DNA of 64,000 nucleotides, taken from positions 1,116,001-1,180,000 of the forward strand of contig NC_017941.2 in assembly GCF_000306765.2 (NCBI RefSeq), in the 5' to 3' direction. The notes below the pieces were generated by a model. It had not been told where the DNA came from and did no database searches. It saw only the letters and a program-made list of their open reading frames with translations. The translations under genes and the position numbers were made by a program. Of the stretch, positions 33,706 to 41,982 are shown piece after piece; position 1 is the stretch's first letter, and every line of letters starts with the position of its first letter. This DNA comes from Haloferax mediterranei ATCC 33500. GTDB taxonomy: Archaea; Halobacteriota; Halobacteria; Halobacteriales; Haloferacaceae.

Positions 33706-34773
33706 TCAGTATCTGTCGAGCAGTCGCTCTGCGATTCGGTAAGCACCCTCAGCAGCGGCGAGGTCGGGGTTGTCGGGGACGGTGAGGTCGACCTCGCGGT
33801 CGAGTTCCTCGCTCAGTCGCGTTTCGAGTTCGTCGACCAGCCCGGGGATACATGTCATCCCACCGGTGACGACGATTGGACGCGTCTGTGAGAGTTGGTA
33901 GGTCTTCATGTGAGCATTCGCCAACCGCGAGAAGAAGTCAGTCGTGAGTTCGTCAACGACGTCGTCGAGATAGCGGTCGACCGGACCCATGATGCTTCGA
34001 TCGACGGTGAACTCGTGTGACCCCTCGTCGGGATGCTGAATCACGTCAGTGAATGCCTCGAACTCATTGAAGTCGGCATACCCTTCTTTGTACTCGCGCG
34101 CGGTGGCGTAGTCGATAGCCACTCTCCCGTCCGTCTCTTCTTTGATGACGTCGGCAACACGCTGGTCGACCTGGTCACCGGTTGCCGCCTCGGAGACAAA
34201 CGGTGACAGTTGTTCGCCATGTCGGTATGCACACGCTTCGAGCGTTGTCGCACCGAGATTGATAGCGACAAATATCTCTTCGATGGCTTCCAGATTGTCG
34301 CCAATCGCCGGAATCGACGCACAGAGTGACTCCGGAAAGCCACGAACGAGCGTCTTTCCGATAGCGCTCTCCTCGATGACGGTGTTGAGGTTTGCGAGAC
34401 CGACGTCGTCTCCGACGGTCGGAATCGCATACACGACGGCGCTCTCTTCGGGAAGGGCATATCCGTCGCACAGCTCGCCGAAGAATTGGTCCGTTAGCTC
34501 GGCGCTCTCGGCATCCTTCGGTAGGCCGGAGCGGAGCATGTACTCAGTTCGTTCTGGATACTGCCGGGCGGCCTCCTCGCCGTAGAGGACGCGCTCGTCT
34601 TTGGTGAGCGTATCTTCGTACGTTGCGAGACAAGAGAGCGTCCGAACCGTCTCTTGGTTCCCAGCATCGTCGTCGTACACGAGCGCGGTTCGGGTACTGC
34701 CGAGTTTGACACCAACAGGTGTCGGCATTCGGGCTGTATCCACCGCGTTCGAATGGGCGGGCTTGTTCGTCAT
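33706..34773 (-). CDS. Actin/Hsp70-fold ATPase related to haloarchaeal actin-like proteins
   Basis: A 355-residue actin-like protein. The first phosphate loop reads GVKLGSTRTALVYDDD, the second AINLGATTLEACAYRHGE, and the adenosine motif VVTGGMTCIPGLVDELETRL. This layout matches haloarchaeal actin homologues (salactin/volactin type), which can form filaments in the cytosol; whether this one does is unknown. Starts at 34773 and 34728 are possible, the shorter beginning MPTPVGVKLG. It lies between the histidine kinase and a FlaD/E-like gene inside the motility region. Confidence 0.8.
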   Translation of the reverse strand: MTNKPAHSNAVDTARMPTPVGVKLGSTRTALVYDDDAGNQETVRTLSCLATYEDTLTKDERVLYGEEAARQYPERTEYMLRSGLPKDAESAELTDQFFGELCDGYALPEESAVVYAIPTVGDDVGLANLNTVIEESAIGKTLVRGFPESLCASIPAIGDNLEAIEEIFVAINLGATTLEACAYRHGEQLSPFVSEAATGDQVDQRVADVIKEETDGRVAIDYATAREYKEGYADFNEFEAFTDVIQHPDEGSHEFTVDRSIMGPVDRYLDDVVDELTTDFFSRLANAHMKTYQLSQTRPIVVTGGMTCIPGLVDELETRLSEELDREVDLTVPDNPDLAAAEGAYRIAERLLDRY

Positions 34774-34887
34774 ACGGTACCAACTCGGCTCAGGTTCGAC
34801 GGGCACGTCGTACGCGCAATCATTGGATACACACTCGTTTGTCGGGAGGAGAGACAGTCTTCGTATTCGAGACCCGATACCCTGCCG

Positions 34888-35388
34888 TCACACCATCGAG
34901 GCGAGACGAGCGACGTAAACCAGACTCAACAGGTGGTCGTCGACATCAAGCTCGGTCGGTTCGTCGACTTCCGCAGAGAATCCGAGCAGATAGTCACGGA
35001 GGGTCTGTTCAACGTCTTCGGTCAGCCAGTTGACCGTCTGGTAATACTGGAGAGCGTCCATCGCTCGCTTGAATCCACCCTTGAGTACGAGAAACTCGAG
35101 CCAATCGAAGACGACGCGTTCAGCGCCGTATTTGTCGGGAAGCGACCGGAGATACGGCTTTTCGACGCCGTCTTCCTCACCACGTGACTGGTGGATGAGT
35201 AAGTGCTCGAGTTGGCTCGAGCGGAGTGCCTCCGACGCCTCCTGTCGGTTTCGGTCGAAGAGTGGATTGTCGAAACGGAAGGGACTCCGGTCGTCAAACC
35301 GGGAATCACCGTTCCGTCGCGGTCGTGTCGTATCACGAGCGATGCGTCGAAGTTCGTCTGGGTCGTATTCGTCCGGGTCCAGGTACAT
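34888..35388 (-). CDS. FlaD/E-domain archaellum accessory protein (ArlD-like)
   Basis: A 166-residue protein with a C-terminal FlaD/E domain: KPYLRSLPDKYGAERVVFDW, ALQYYQTVNWLTEDVEQ and DDHLLSLVYVARLAS align well with the FlaCE C-terminus in this window. The N-terminal 70 residues are Arg/Asp-rich and unordered. It is probably the separate FlaD of the haloarchaeal archaellum. Upstream lies a strong Shine-Dalgarno (GAGGTGA, 3 bases before the ATG) and an 83-base folded leader, both unusual in haloarchaea. Confidence 0.8.
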   Translation of the reverse strand: MYLDPDEYDPDELRRIARDTTRPRRNGDSRFDDRSPFRFDNPLFDRNRQEASEALRSSQLEHLLIHQSRGEEDGVEKPYLRSLPDKYGAERVVFDWLEFLVLKGGFKRAMDALQYYQTVNWLTEDVEQTLRDYLLGFSAEVDEPTELDVDDHLLSLVYVARLASMV

Positions 35389-35406
35389 GGGTCACCTCAT
35401 TCAGGG

Positions 35407-35489
35407 ACGGTACGATTCCCCCAAGTCCCCCGACTTGGGTTGAAAGCGCAAAGCGCTGTCCGTGGTGTCACACGCGAATATCGTACCGT
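35407..35489 (-). promoter_or_regulatory. Cloverleaf-like structured 5' leader of the FlaD/E-like gene
   Basis: The gap 35389-35690 contains this element. A 10-bp perfect stem, ACGGTACGAT (35407-35416) with ATCGTACCGT (35480-35489), encloses three hairpins: 35420-35427/35432-35439 (8 bp), 35445-35449/35453-35457 (5 bp) and 35461-35464/35471-35474 (4 bp). On the minus strand a TTTTATAT box (about 35515-35523) predicts transcription starting near 35489-35495, so the structure would form the very 5' end of the mRNA, followed by a Shine-Dalgarno and the ATG at 35388. The rest of the gap shows no gene. Confidence 0.55.
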
Positions 35490-35690
35490 TTCGGTGAGAA
35501 AATTCGAAGCAGACGATATAAAACTACCCGAGTCGTTATCAGTCATGATATCTTGGGGTGGCTGTGAGGCGTCTCAGACGCTGTTGATAGTCCACTCGAA
35601 CAACGCGCGTGCGCGTGACAAATACTCCATGTGAGTTTTCGAACGTTCGGCGAACGAGCGTCCAAGAAAATCCAAAGAAACCCGAACGAT

Positions 35691-36200
35691 TCAGAGTACG
35701 TGGTTGCCCGTCTTCGCGCTCCGAACGCGAAGGTCGCCAGTCTGTGCGTCGAGCTCTAACGACCGCCCGTGTGACCCACCGACATCTTCTGCGACGATGT
35801 CGATTTCGAATCGGCTGAGTGTCTCCCGAGTCGTTTCGACGTTCCGTTCACCGATACTTCCATCGCCGCTGGCCGAAGTGAACTCGAACATGGTACTCCC
35901 ACCGGCTATCTTTGCAACTATTCGGTCGGTGTCAGCGCCGGCAGCCTGCATCTCTGAGAGCAACAACTCGATGCTGCTATCGGCGAACTTCGCTGGTTCG
36001 CCGCCAGGTTCAATCTCCGGAAGCATCGCGTGTGCCAGACCAGACACACCTGTGGCTGGATCGTAGAGTGCGACGCCGATACAGGAACCGAGTCCGCTCG
36101 TTGTCAACGTACTCTGGTCACTAGAGACGGCGTAATCGGCAATTCCAACCTTAATCCGCCCGGACTGGGGCGTGGGTGTATCCGTGGTGTAAACTTGCAT
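35691..36200 (-). CDS. cheD: Chemoreceptor glutamine deamidase CheD
   Basis: A 169-residue CheD. The catalytic cysteine is Cys40 in SGLGSCIGVALYD and the histidine His57 in GLAHAMLPE, with GGSTMFEF later; all key residues are present. CheD deamidates receptor glutamines and, with CheC, tunes adaptation. It lies 24 bases downstream of cheC on the same strand and is the last gene of cheY-cheC-cheD. Confidence 0.94.
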   Translation of the reverse strand: MQVYTTDTPTPQSGRIKVGIADYAVSSDQSTLTTSGLGSCIGVALYDPATGVSGLAHAMLPEIEPGGEPAKFADSSIELLLSEMQAAGADTDRIVAKIAGGSTMFEFTSASGDGSIGERNVETTRETLSRFEIDIVAEDVGGSHGRSLELDAQTGDLRVRSAKTGNHVL

Positions 36201-36224
36201 TGCTGGGGTGCCTCTGCAGGGTTG

Positions 36225-37412
36225 TCACGCAGTGGGTGAAAGTTGCTCGAGAGCCTTGCGTAACTCGGTCTCGTCGGGGAGTGCGTAGATATCGCAGGTG
36301 AACTCGTCGTCGTTCGTGCGAATGGTCGAGTCGATAAGGAACGCGTACTCCTGTGACTGTGCGAGGTCGGTCGCAAGCGGGTCGATGATTGCGGAGCCGA
36401 GGTCGTGGACGTGCTTGGGCGGCGAGATGTCGATTGTCGTCTCGAGCGCGTTCGCCCAGCCATCGAGGAATCCGGAAGTGACGATGTTGCCAATCTCCTG
36501 GATTGCACTCTGTCGCATCGCTTCGTCGCCCTCCATACCCGGAAGGAGGCTACTTGCGATGTTCTCCGCGGACGGTTCGTCGAACAGAATTGCGATGTAC
36601 CCGCTCGGGGTTCCGCTAAATTCGAGGACGACGCCACGCCGGACGGCATCCGTCAACGACATCGGAACGCCCTCGATAGGGACGAAACTCAGTCGACTCA
36701 CTTCCACGGTCGTGTCGACACCCGTCATGGAAGTGATGTCGGCCGACGCCTGATTGGCACCGTCGTTGATCATCTCGGAGAAGGCGGCGAACGATTCTAC
36801 CGGGAGTGCATCGTTGTCTCCGCTGGCTTCGACGATGGTACCGATAGCTTCCGGGGTGGGTACCATGTACAGGTCGAACTCGATTGCGTTATCCGCCGCT
36901 TCGAGCTGATTCCGGAAGACGAGGACGTGTTCGTCGTTGCCGCTGTGTTCGAACCCACCTGCCTCGATATCCTTGAGCGGACCCTCGTTGTCGTCGTCGA
37001 CGTACGTCGGTGTCGTGATATCGACAGACGTGTTGAGGTGATCCGCCCATCCGTCGATGAAACCACCGAGCATGATGTTAGCGACCTCTTTGAGGCTGCT
37101 CGCTGCGAGTTCGCCGTCGGCATCGGTAGCATCGATACCAGGCATCAGCGCGTCGACCAACCGCTCGGCGGATTCCGGTGAGAACGCCAGTACGGTGCGA
37201 CCATCGAGACCGCCACTGAAGCCGATATGGACGCTCACGAGGTCGCGTTCGGCGAACTCGTTTTCGACATCGGTCTTCGTTCCCAGTTCGACTTTGGTGA
37301 CGTTGACGTACGTGTCGATTCCCGCGAGCGTAGTCAACGAGCCTGCCGCCTTCTCGGCACCCGAGTGGGCGAGGCGACTGAACGTGCGAAGCGACCGTAC
37401 GTCGAGATTCAT
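36225..37412 (-). CDS. cheC: CheY-P phosphatase CheC (double-domain)
   Basis: A 395-residue tandem CheC protein. Each half has a CheC-type active-site helix: SLKEVANIMLGGFIDGWADH and SAIQEIGNIVTSGFLDGWAN, both with the conserved Glu/Asn pair. CheC dephosphorylates CheY-P and binds CheD. At about 400 residues it is twice the single-domain bacterial length, as in haloarchaea. It overlaps the cheY stop by 4 bases. Confidence 0.93.
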   Translation of the reverse strand: MNLDVRSLRTFSRLAHSGAEKAAGSLTTLAGIDTYVNVTKVELGTKTDVENEFAERDLVSVHIGFSGGLDGRTVLAFSPESAERLVDALMPGIDATDADGELAASSLKEVANIMLGGFIDGWADHLNTSVDITTPTYVDDDNEGPLKDIEAGGFEHSGNDEHVLVFRNQLEAADNAIEFDLYMVPTPEAIGTIVEASGDNDALPVESFAAFSEMINDGANQASADITSMTGVDTTVEVSRLSFVPIEGVPMSLTDAVRRGVVLEFSGTPSGYIAILFDEPSAENIASSLLPGMEGDEAMRQSAIQEIGNIVTSGFLDGWANALETTIDISPPKHVHDLGSAIIDPLATDLAQSQEYAFLIDSTIRTNDDEFTCDIYALPDETELRKALEQLSPTA

Positions 37413-37777
37413 GCCTCTGCCTGAATGACGTCAGCGATAGCTTGGAGCACGTTGGGCTTCTGGAACGGCTTCGTGATGTAGCCGTCCGCACCCGCCTCGA
37501 CCGCCTCGCGCATTTTCTCTTCTTGTCCCACCGACGTACACATGATAACCGACGCGCCGGAGTCCAGTGACTTGATTTCGGACGTTGCTTCGATGCCGTT
37601 TCGAATCGGCATGACAACGTCCATCGTCACGACATCGGGGTCGAGCTCACGGTAGAGCTCGACCGCCTCGACGCCGTTTTCGGCTTCGCCGACGACTTCG
37701 TGTTCGCCCTCGAGGAGTTGCTTGAGGAGGTTCCGCATGAACGCAGAGTCGTCCACGACCAGTACCTTGCTTGCCAT
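37409..37777 (-). CDS. cheY: Chemotaxis response regulator CheY
   Basis: A 122-residue receiver domain. Acidic pocket Asp9-Asp10, phospho-acceptor Asp53 (TMDVVMP), the Thr/Ser switch in MCTSVG and Lys103 (ITKPF) are intact. CheY-P switches archaellum rotation through CheF and the FlaC/D/E ring. A CTATAAAC TATA box (37802-37809) lies about 28 bases upstream and GGAGGT touches the ATG, so the cheY-cheC-cheD transcript probably begins at or near the start codon. Confidence 0.95.
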   Translation of the reverse strand: MASKVLVVDDSAFMRNLLKQLLEGEHEVVGEAENGVEAVELYRELDPDVVTMDVVMPIRNGIEATSEIKSLDSGASVIMCTSVGQEEKMREAVEAGADGYITKPFQKPNVLQAIADVIQAEA

Positions 37778-37941
37778 ACCTCCAAATTTCCGAAAATCAC
37801 ACTATAAACCCTTCCACCCCATTATCAAGGATGATACGAATATGCATGTCGGAACGGAGAAATAAAACGGTGGTTCACCCGACGAATACTGCGGTTGATA
37901 GGGGGTTATCCGCCCGGATACCGCAAAATCGTTGAATCGGT

Positions 37942-38586
37942 TTATGTCCGACGCTGAGGGGGAAACGACGCTCCCGACTCTTCGACGGCATCGAGGAGTT
38001 GGCCGATTGAGTCGTCGCGGCCGAGTCCGTGAGCGGTTGCGAGTGCTTCGATAGCCCGGCCGGGGTACGTGACGCGGACTTCGGAGGCCAAAAGCAAGAT
38101 TCCCAGCACCTCGTCGGACGGTGTGTCGTTGTTTCCGACGGCGTCTGCGTACCACTCTAACAGCGAGTGAAACACCTCCGTCACATCGTTCGAAACCGTC
38201 TCGTGTTGGTCGACTGTCCCGTCGACGAGCGCAGTGGCAACTAGTGCATGGTCGGAGCGAATCGCACCGACACGCTCGGCGAGTAGTCGGCGCGCAACGA
38301 TAGCGCGTTTTCGTGGATCTTTCGGAAGGACGAGCTCAGATTGTGTTTTCGGTTCGCTCGTTTCATCATTATTCTGAGTTGTCCGTTCTGAACTGGGCGT
38401 CTCGGGGTTCTCACCGGTCGCTCCTTCGTCCGGATGTGACGGCTTATTGTCGCCCGTCGAGATGACGTACCGTCCGGAGTCGATTTCGGCGACGTTCTCG
38501 TCGTGACTGATATCGAGGTCCTCTGTCCCGACCACTCCCTGGTCTCGTGGGTGGCTGTTTGGACGCTCGTCGTCGTCGTCGTCCAT
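37942..38586 (-). CDS. Uncharacterised haloarchaeal motility-region protein (DUF7500-like)
   Basis: A 214-residue acidic protein. The N-terminal half is disordered (Asp, Asn, Ser, Pro-rich), with a short conserved-looking IDSGRYVISTG. The C-terminal half is helical: DPRKRAIVARRLLAERVGAI, then a second helical domain with LEWYADAVG and LLLASEVRVTYPGRAIEALA. I tentatively link it to DUF7500. It is divergent from the wHTH gene and upstream of cheY. The conserved place inside motility loci suggests a taxis or archaellum role, but nothing in the sequence proves it. Confidence 0.75.
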   Translation of the reverse strand: MDDDDDERPNSHPRDQGVVGTEDLDISHDENVAEIDSGRYVISTGDNKPSHPDEGATGENPETPSSERTTQNNDETSEPKTQSELVLPKDPRKRAIVARRLLAERVGAIRSDHALVATALVDGTVDQHETVSNDVTEVFHSLLEWYADAVGNNDTPSDEVLGILLLASEVRVTYPGRAIEALATAHGLGRDDSIGQLLDAVEESGASFPPQRRT

Positions 38587-38726
38587 CGCCGGATGCTCGG
38601 TGGGACGGCATATAATCCCATCGCCAACGTACCGTTCAGTGCACTAAACTCACTACAACGACTGAGAATGTGCCAAATATATAACCAACACATTGACAAG
38701 CCGTGCGGACCGATAAATTTCCATCT

Positions 38727-39065
38727 ATGGAGTCTGACAGGACCCTCTCCGCACTGGGAAACGAGTACAACCCTGATATCCTCCGTGCTGCGGACGAACC
38801 ACACTCGGCACAGGAGTTCAGTGAGATGTTAGACATCCCTATCGCGACCTGTTATCGCCGAATTGAAGAATTGACAGCAGCGGGACTTCTCGAACTTCAC
38901 GACCGGGTTCTATCCGACGAGCACCGCCGAACAAACGTCTACCGTCGTGAGGTTGACGAGATTGTTGTCCGATTCGAGGACGACGACTACACAGTGAGTG
39001 TGACCGAACGGCCGGAAGTGAAGAACAAACTCGACGACGTCTGGCGGAAGATTACGCAGGACTGA
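38727..39065 (+). CDS. ArsR-like winged-helix transcription regulator
   Basis: A 112-residue wHTH: RTLSALGNEYNPDILRAADE, the recognition region SAQEFSEMLDIPIATCYRRI, then a wing and EVDEIVVRFEDDDY. A TATATAA element (about 38677-38684) would start transcription near 38705, where a GTG at 38703 could be a leaderless start adding eight residues; the ATG at 38727 is the conventional choice. It sits just upstream of the archaellin genes, so control of flgA1/flgA2 or of the divergent gene is plausible. Confidence 0.83.
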   Translation: MESDRTLSALGNEYNPDILRAADEPHSAQEFSEMLDIPIATCYRRIEELTAAGLLELHDRVLSDEHRRTNVYRREVDEIVVRFEDDDYTVSVTERPEVKNKLDDVWRKITQD

Positions 39066-39170
39066 GCCGCCTCGACTCCGTATCCTTTTCTTACGTTTTC
39101 TGAAACAATAGCCTTCGCTCTCTCGCGTGAGCGCACAAAGAATTTTACATATCGACGTACCGCCACCGAG

Positions 39171-39186
39171 ATATCATTCTTGATAT
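39171..39186 (+). promoter_or_regulatory. Inverted repeat upstream of flgA1
   Basis: ATATCA TTCT TGATAT is a perfect inverted repeat with 4-base spacer, ending 92 bases before the flgA1 ATG and just upstream of a TATA-like TTATGTA (about 39199-39205). This suits an operator for the archaellin genes. Confidence 0.45.
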
Positions 39187-39278
39187 TGAGGTCCGTACCG
39201 TTATGTAGCACCTGCTCAAGATGACGAATGACGGTTCCCGCTCTCGCCGAGCGAGGGACCATACACCCACGACAACCC

Positions 39279-39953
39279 ATGTTCAAAAACATCAACGAAG
39301 ACCGGGGTCAGGTCGGTATCGGGACCCTCATCGTCTTCATTGCGATGGTTCTGGTCGCCGCAATTGCGGCGGGCGTTCTGGTCAATACTGCAGGGTTCCT
39401 GCAGGCGACCGCACAAGACGCTGGACAGGAAAGTGTAAACAAGGTCACGAACCGCCTCGACGTCGTCTCTACGCACGGTATCGTCAACGATACCGGAAGT
39501 GAGCTGACAGTCGACAGCATCAACCTCACTGTTCGTCTCGCGGCCGGTTCAGGCAGTGTTTCGCTCGAAGATACGAGCATCAAGTACCTGAGTGGCGAGA
39601 CTGCGCAGAACCTCGTCTACAACAACGCAACGACGGACGCCAACGGTGCGGACCTCGGCAACGTGAGTAAGTGGAAGTCCGGTGGCGGCGATGCTGGCCT
39701 CAACTCCACTGAGTTCACGGCCCACATGCTCGAAGACGGTGACGACACCTCGTTCCCCGTCCTGAACAACCAGGCAGACCGCTACGAGATCGTCATCAAC
39801 ACCTCCGTCGTCGAACAGAACGGCAAGGGTATCACGACCGGCGACACCGTGAAGCTCGACATCACGAGCCGCTCCGGTGGTTCGACGCAGGTTATCCTGA
39901 CGATGCCCCAGCAGCTTGCTGGCAAATCGGACAACAACCCAGTTGCCCTGTAG
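39279..39953 (+). CDS. flgA1: Archaellin A1 (archaellum filament subunit)
   Basis: A 224-residue archaellin. The type IV pilin-like signal [20 protein letters not shown] is cut before Gly by prepilin peptidase, exposing the hydrophobic assembly helix. The rest is a beta domain rich in N-x-S/T glycosylation sites. It forms the swimming filament. The ATG at 39279 gives the short class III signal; an upstream start at 39228 would spoil it. flgA2 follows 10 bases later. Confidence 0.95.
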   Translation: MFKNINEDRGQVGIGTLIVFIAMVLVAAIAAGVLVNTAGFLQATAQDAGQESVNKVTNRLDVVSTHGIVNDTGSELTVDSINLTVRLAAGSGSVSLEDTSIKYLSGETAQNLVYNNATTDANGADLGNVSKWKSGGGDAGLNSTEFTAHMLEDGDDTSFPVLNNQADRYEIVINTSVVEQNGKGITTGDTVKLDITSRSGGSTQVILTMPQQLAGKSDNNPVAL

Positions 39954-39963
39954 AGTGATTCAA

Positions 39964-40587
39964 ATGTTTAACAAATTCAACAGCGAAGACCGCGGTCAGG
40001 TTGGTATCGGTACGCTCATCGTCTTCATCGCGATGGTCCTCGTCGCAGCGATTGCGGCGGGTGTCCTCGTGAACACCGCTGGATTCCTCCAGGCGACGGC
40101 TGAAGACGCCGGTCAAGAGAGTGTGAACAAGGTCACGAACCGTGTCGAAGTGCTGAACACGCACGGAACGGTTGGTGCCGAAAGCGACATCGACAACATC
40201 ACGATGACAGTTCGTCTCGCAGCAGGTTCCAGCAGTGTTGACCTGAACGAGACCTCTATCAAGTACCTCAGTGATACGAAGGTCGCGACGCTGACCAACA
40301 GCTCCAAGAGCCTCAAGTGGGCCAACGAGTCGAAGTTCAACCTCACGACGGTCACCGACGACGACGGGTCCTTCGGTGTCCTCAACAGCATGAACGACCG
40401 CTACGAAGTCCGCATCAACACCTCCGACATCGAAGACCCCGCTAATACGCCTCTCGGCGGCGGTCTCTCGACTGGTGAGAAGGTCACCCTCGAAATCACC
40501 TCCCGTACTGGTGGCACGACGCAGGTCATCCTGACGATGCCGCAGCAACTCGCCGGCAAGACGCAGGGCGAACCGGTCGAGCTGTAA
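39964..40587 (+). CDS. flgA2: Archaellin A2
   Basis: A 207-residue archaellin, a close paralogue of flgA1. It has the same signal core ([20 protein letters not shown]), the same [11 protein letters not shown] stretch and the same end ([15 protein letters not shown]), but a shorter, diverged middle. Haloferax keeps two tandem archaellins; the second modulates the filament and swimming. The start at 39964 fits the signal. The operon ends after it with a T-rich stretch at 40611-40621. Confidence 0.95.
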   Translation: MFNKFNSEDRGQVGIGTLIVFIAMVLVAAIAAGVLVNTAGFLQATAEDAGQESVNKVTNRVEVLNTHGTVGAESDIDNITMTVRLAAGSSSVDLNETSIKYLSDTKVATLTNSSKSLKWANESKFNLTTVTDDDGSFGVLNSMNDRYEVRINTSDIEDPANTPLGGGLSTGEKVTLEITSRTGGTTQVILTMPQQLAGKTQGEPVEL

Positions 40588-40610
40588 CGGGACTCTTCAA
40601 CTTTCAACGA

Positions 40611-40621
40611 TTTTCATTTTA
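40611..40621 (+). terminator. T-rich terminator after flgA2
   Basis: TTTTCATTTTA follows the flgA2 stop by 23 bases with no strong hairpin before it, the usual archaeal T-tract terminator. It probably ends the flgA1-flgA2 transcript. Confidence 0.55.
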
Positions 40622-40863
40622 TCTAACCCATACACTGAGCGGCAGCACTGTGTCGGCGGTGCGATGGTGTGATTGGTGTGGATGGGTCAAGAGGATTCAA
40701 CGTTCGCAGCCAGAGGCAGACAACACGACACAGAACCGAGTCCGTGCTACGAACCGGAGCCAGTTTCCGGTATCCAATTCGGAGCCGACGCAGTTCGATT
40801 ACTCTCGACGGCGTTGCTACGCATCGGGCTGAAACCGAAGAAAAAGGACGTCGGCCGGTTAGG

Positions 40864-41604
40864 TTACTCTGTCTCTTCGCCGAACCACGGCGGCGACTCG
40901 CCGACCATCGAAAATCCGGCAGCTTGTTCGTATATCTTGATACCGCCGTGAGAGATTTCCAGAGGGAACATCGAGTTCTTGATGCTCTGTTTACGCATCT
41001 TTGCGACCCAGATGTACCGGTTGCTCGTCGCGCCCGCCGGACTCTGGATAAGGTAGATGTTCCCGTCAGTCAGGAAGTTCTCGAGACCGATGTCGGTCTC
41101 CGGGAAGATAGCCGACTGTTCGGTCGTCAACAGCGACGTAAGGCCGCTGTCTTTCAGGATGTCGATGAACTTCAGGAGGTACTGCCGTTGTTCCTTCTCG
41201 TCGTCGAAGAAGAGTTGGAACATCGTAAGCGAGTCGAGGACGAGGCGGTCGTAGTTGGTGTCTTGGAGGTCACCGAGGATACGGTCGAGTGTCGTCGAGA
41301 AGTCGCCGTCGCGGAGGAGCGTCCGCTTGTCGTATACTTTGATCTGACCAGACTCCACGTACTCGTGCCAGCGGTCGAAGCCGATAGACTCCGCTGCCTG
41401 ACGAATGTCGTCTTCTGTCTCTTCGAAGGTGAGGTACAATCCACCTTCGTCGAACTGGTCGACGCCGTTGTAGAGGTACTGCAACCCGAGGATACTCTTC
41501 CCCGTACCGGGGTTGCCGCTGATGAGTACCGCGGCGTTCTTTACGATACCGCCATTCAGGATGGAATCGAGCCCTTCGACACCGGTCTTGACTAGTTCTG
41601 TCAT
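40864..41604 (-). CDS. KaiC/RadA-like ATPase (FlaH-related)
   Basis: A 246-residue RecA-fold ATPase. Walker A is GNPGTGKS (residues 30-37), and YDRLVLDSLTMF is the Walker B region. The fold matches single-domain KaiC-like proteins and is related to FlaH. It lies alone on the minus strand between the archaellin and flaCE operons. It could sense ATP state or act as a timing or regulatory partner; the role is unknown. Confidence 0.82.
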   Translation of the reverse strand: MTELVKTGVEGLDSILNGGIVKNAAVLISGNPGTGKSILGLQYLYNGVDQFDEGGLYLTFEETEDDIRQAAESIGFDRWHEYVESGQIKVYDKRTLLRDGDFSTTLDRILGDLQDTNYDRLVLDSLTMFQLFFDDEKEQRQYLLKFIDILKDSGLTSLLTTEQSAIFPETDIGLENFLTDGNIYLIQSPAGATSNRYIWVAKMRKQSIKNSMFPLEISHGGIKIYEQAAGFSMVGESPPWFGEETE

Positions 41605-41913
41605 GATTTGGTTGAAGCGAGTATTGACTGTCGGACGACCATCGGTGCTGACGCCGGATAATTCTTCTTACCGCCGCTACGGCCTCGTCTGACTTTTATT
41701 ACAGGGTCCATTAATGAAAATTCCGAACTTTACAAATATCTTCTCTGATAACGGGACGGGAACTTTCTTGTATCGACTTACGTACCTTGCACTAATGTTA
41801 CCTGCTCCCCCGAGTCTGTCGAACCATCCCGGCCGGCCCGACACTCGGACGGGTGACAGGCAGTCGCTCGAACAGGTTACCCCGCGAGCAGTACGGAGGT
41901 GCTCACACCGGGC

Positions 41914-41979
41914 ATGATGGAATGGATGAACGGTTCAGATGTGGCAGATGCCGGGAACGAAACGGACAGCAAAAGATAA
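41914..41979 (+). CDS. Possible 21-codon leader ORF translated ahead of flaCE
   Basis: The gap 41605-41982 is a promoter/leader region. At its end, an ATG-ATG at 41914 opens 21 codons (MMEWMNGSDVADAGNETDSK plus one Arg) and stops 3 bases before the flaCE ATG. GGAGGTG (41895-41901) lies 12 bases ahead, while flaCE itself has no Shine-Dalgarno. The frame is open back to 41854 and also has a GTG at 41899. The best TATA (TTTACAAAT, about 41729) would leave a leader of about 220 bases, so a coupled upstream peptide is plausible. Confidence 0.35.
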   Translation: MMEWMNGSDVADAGNETDSKR

Positions 41980-41982
41980 CAT

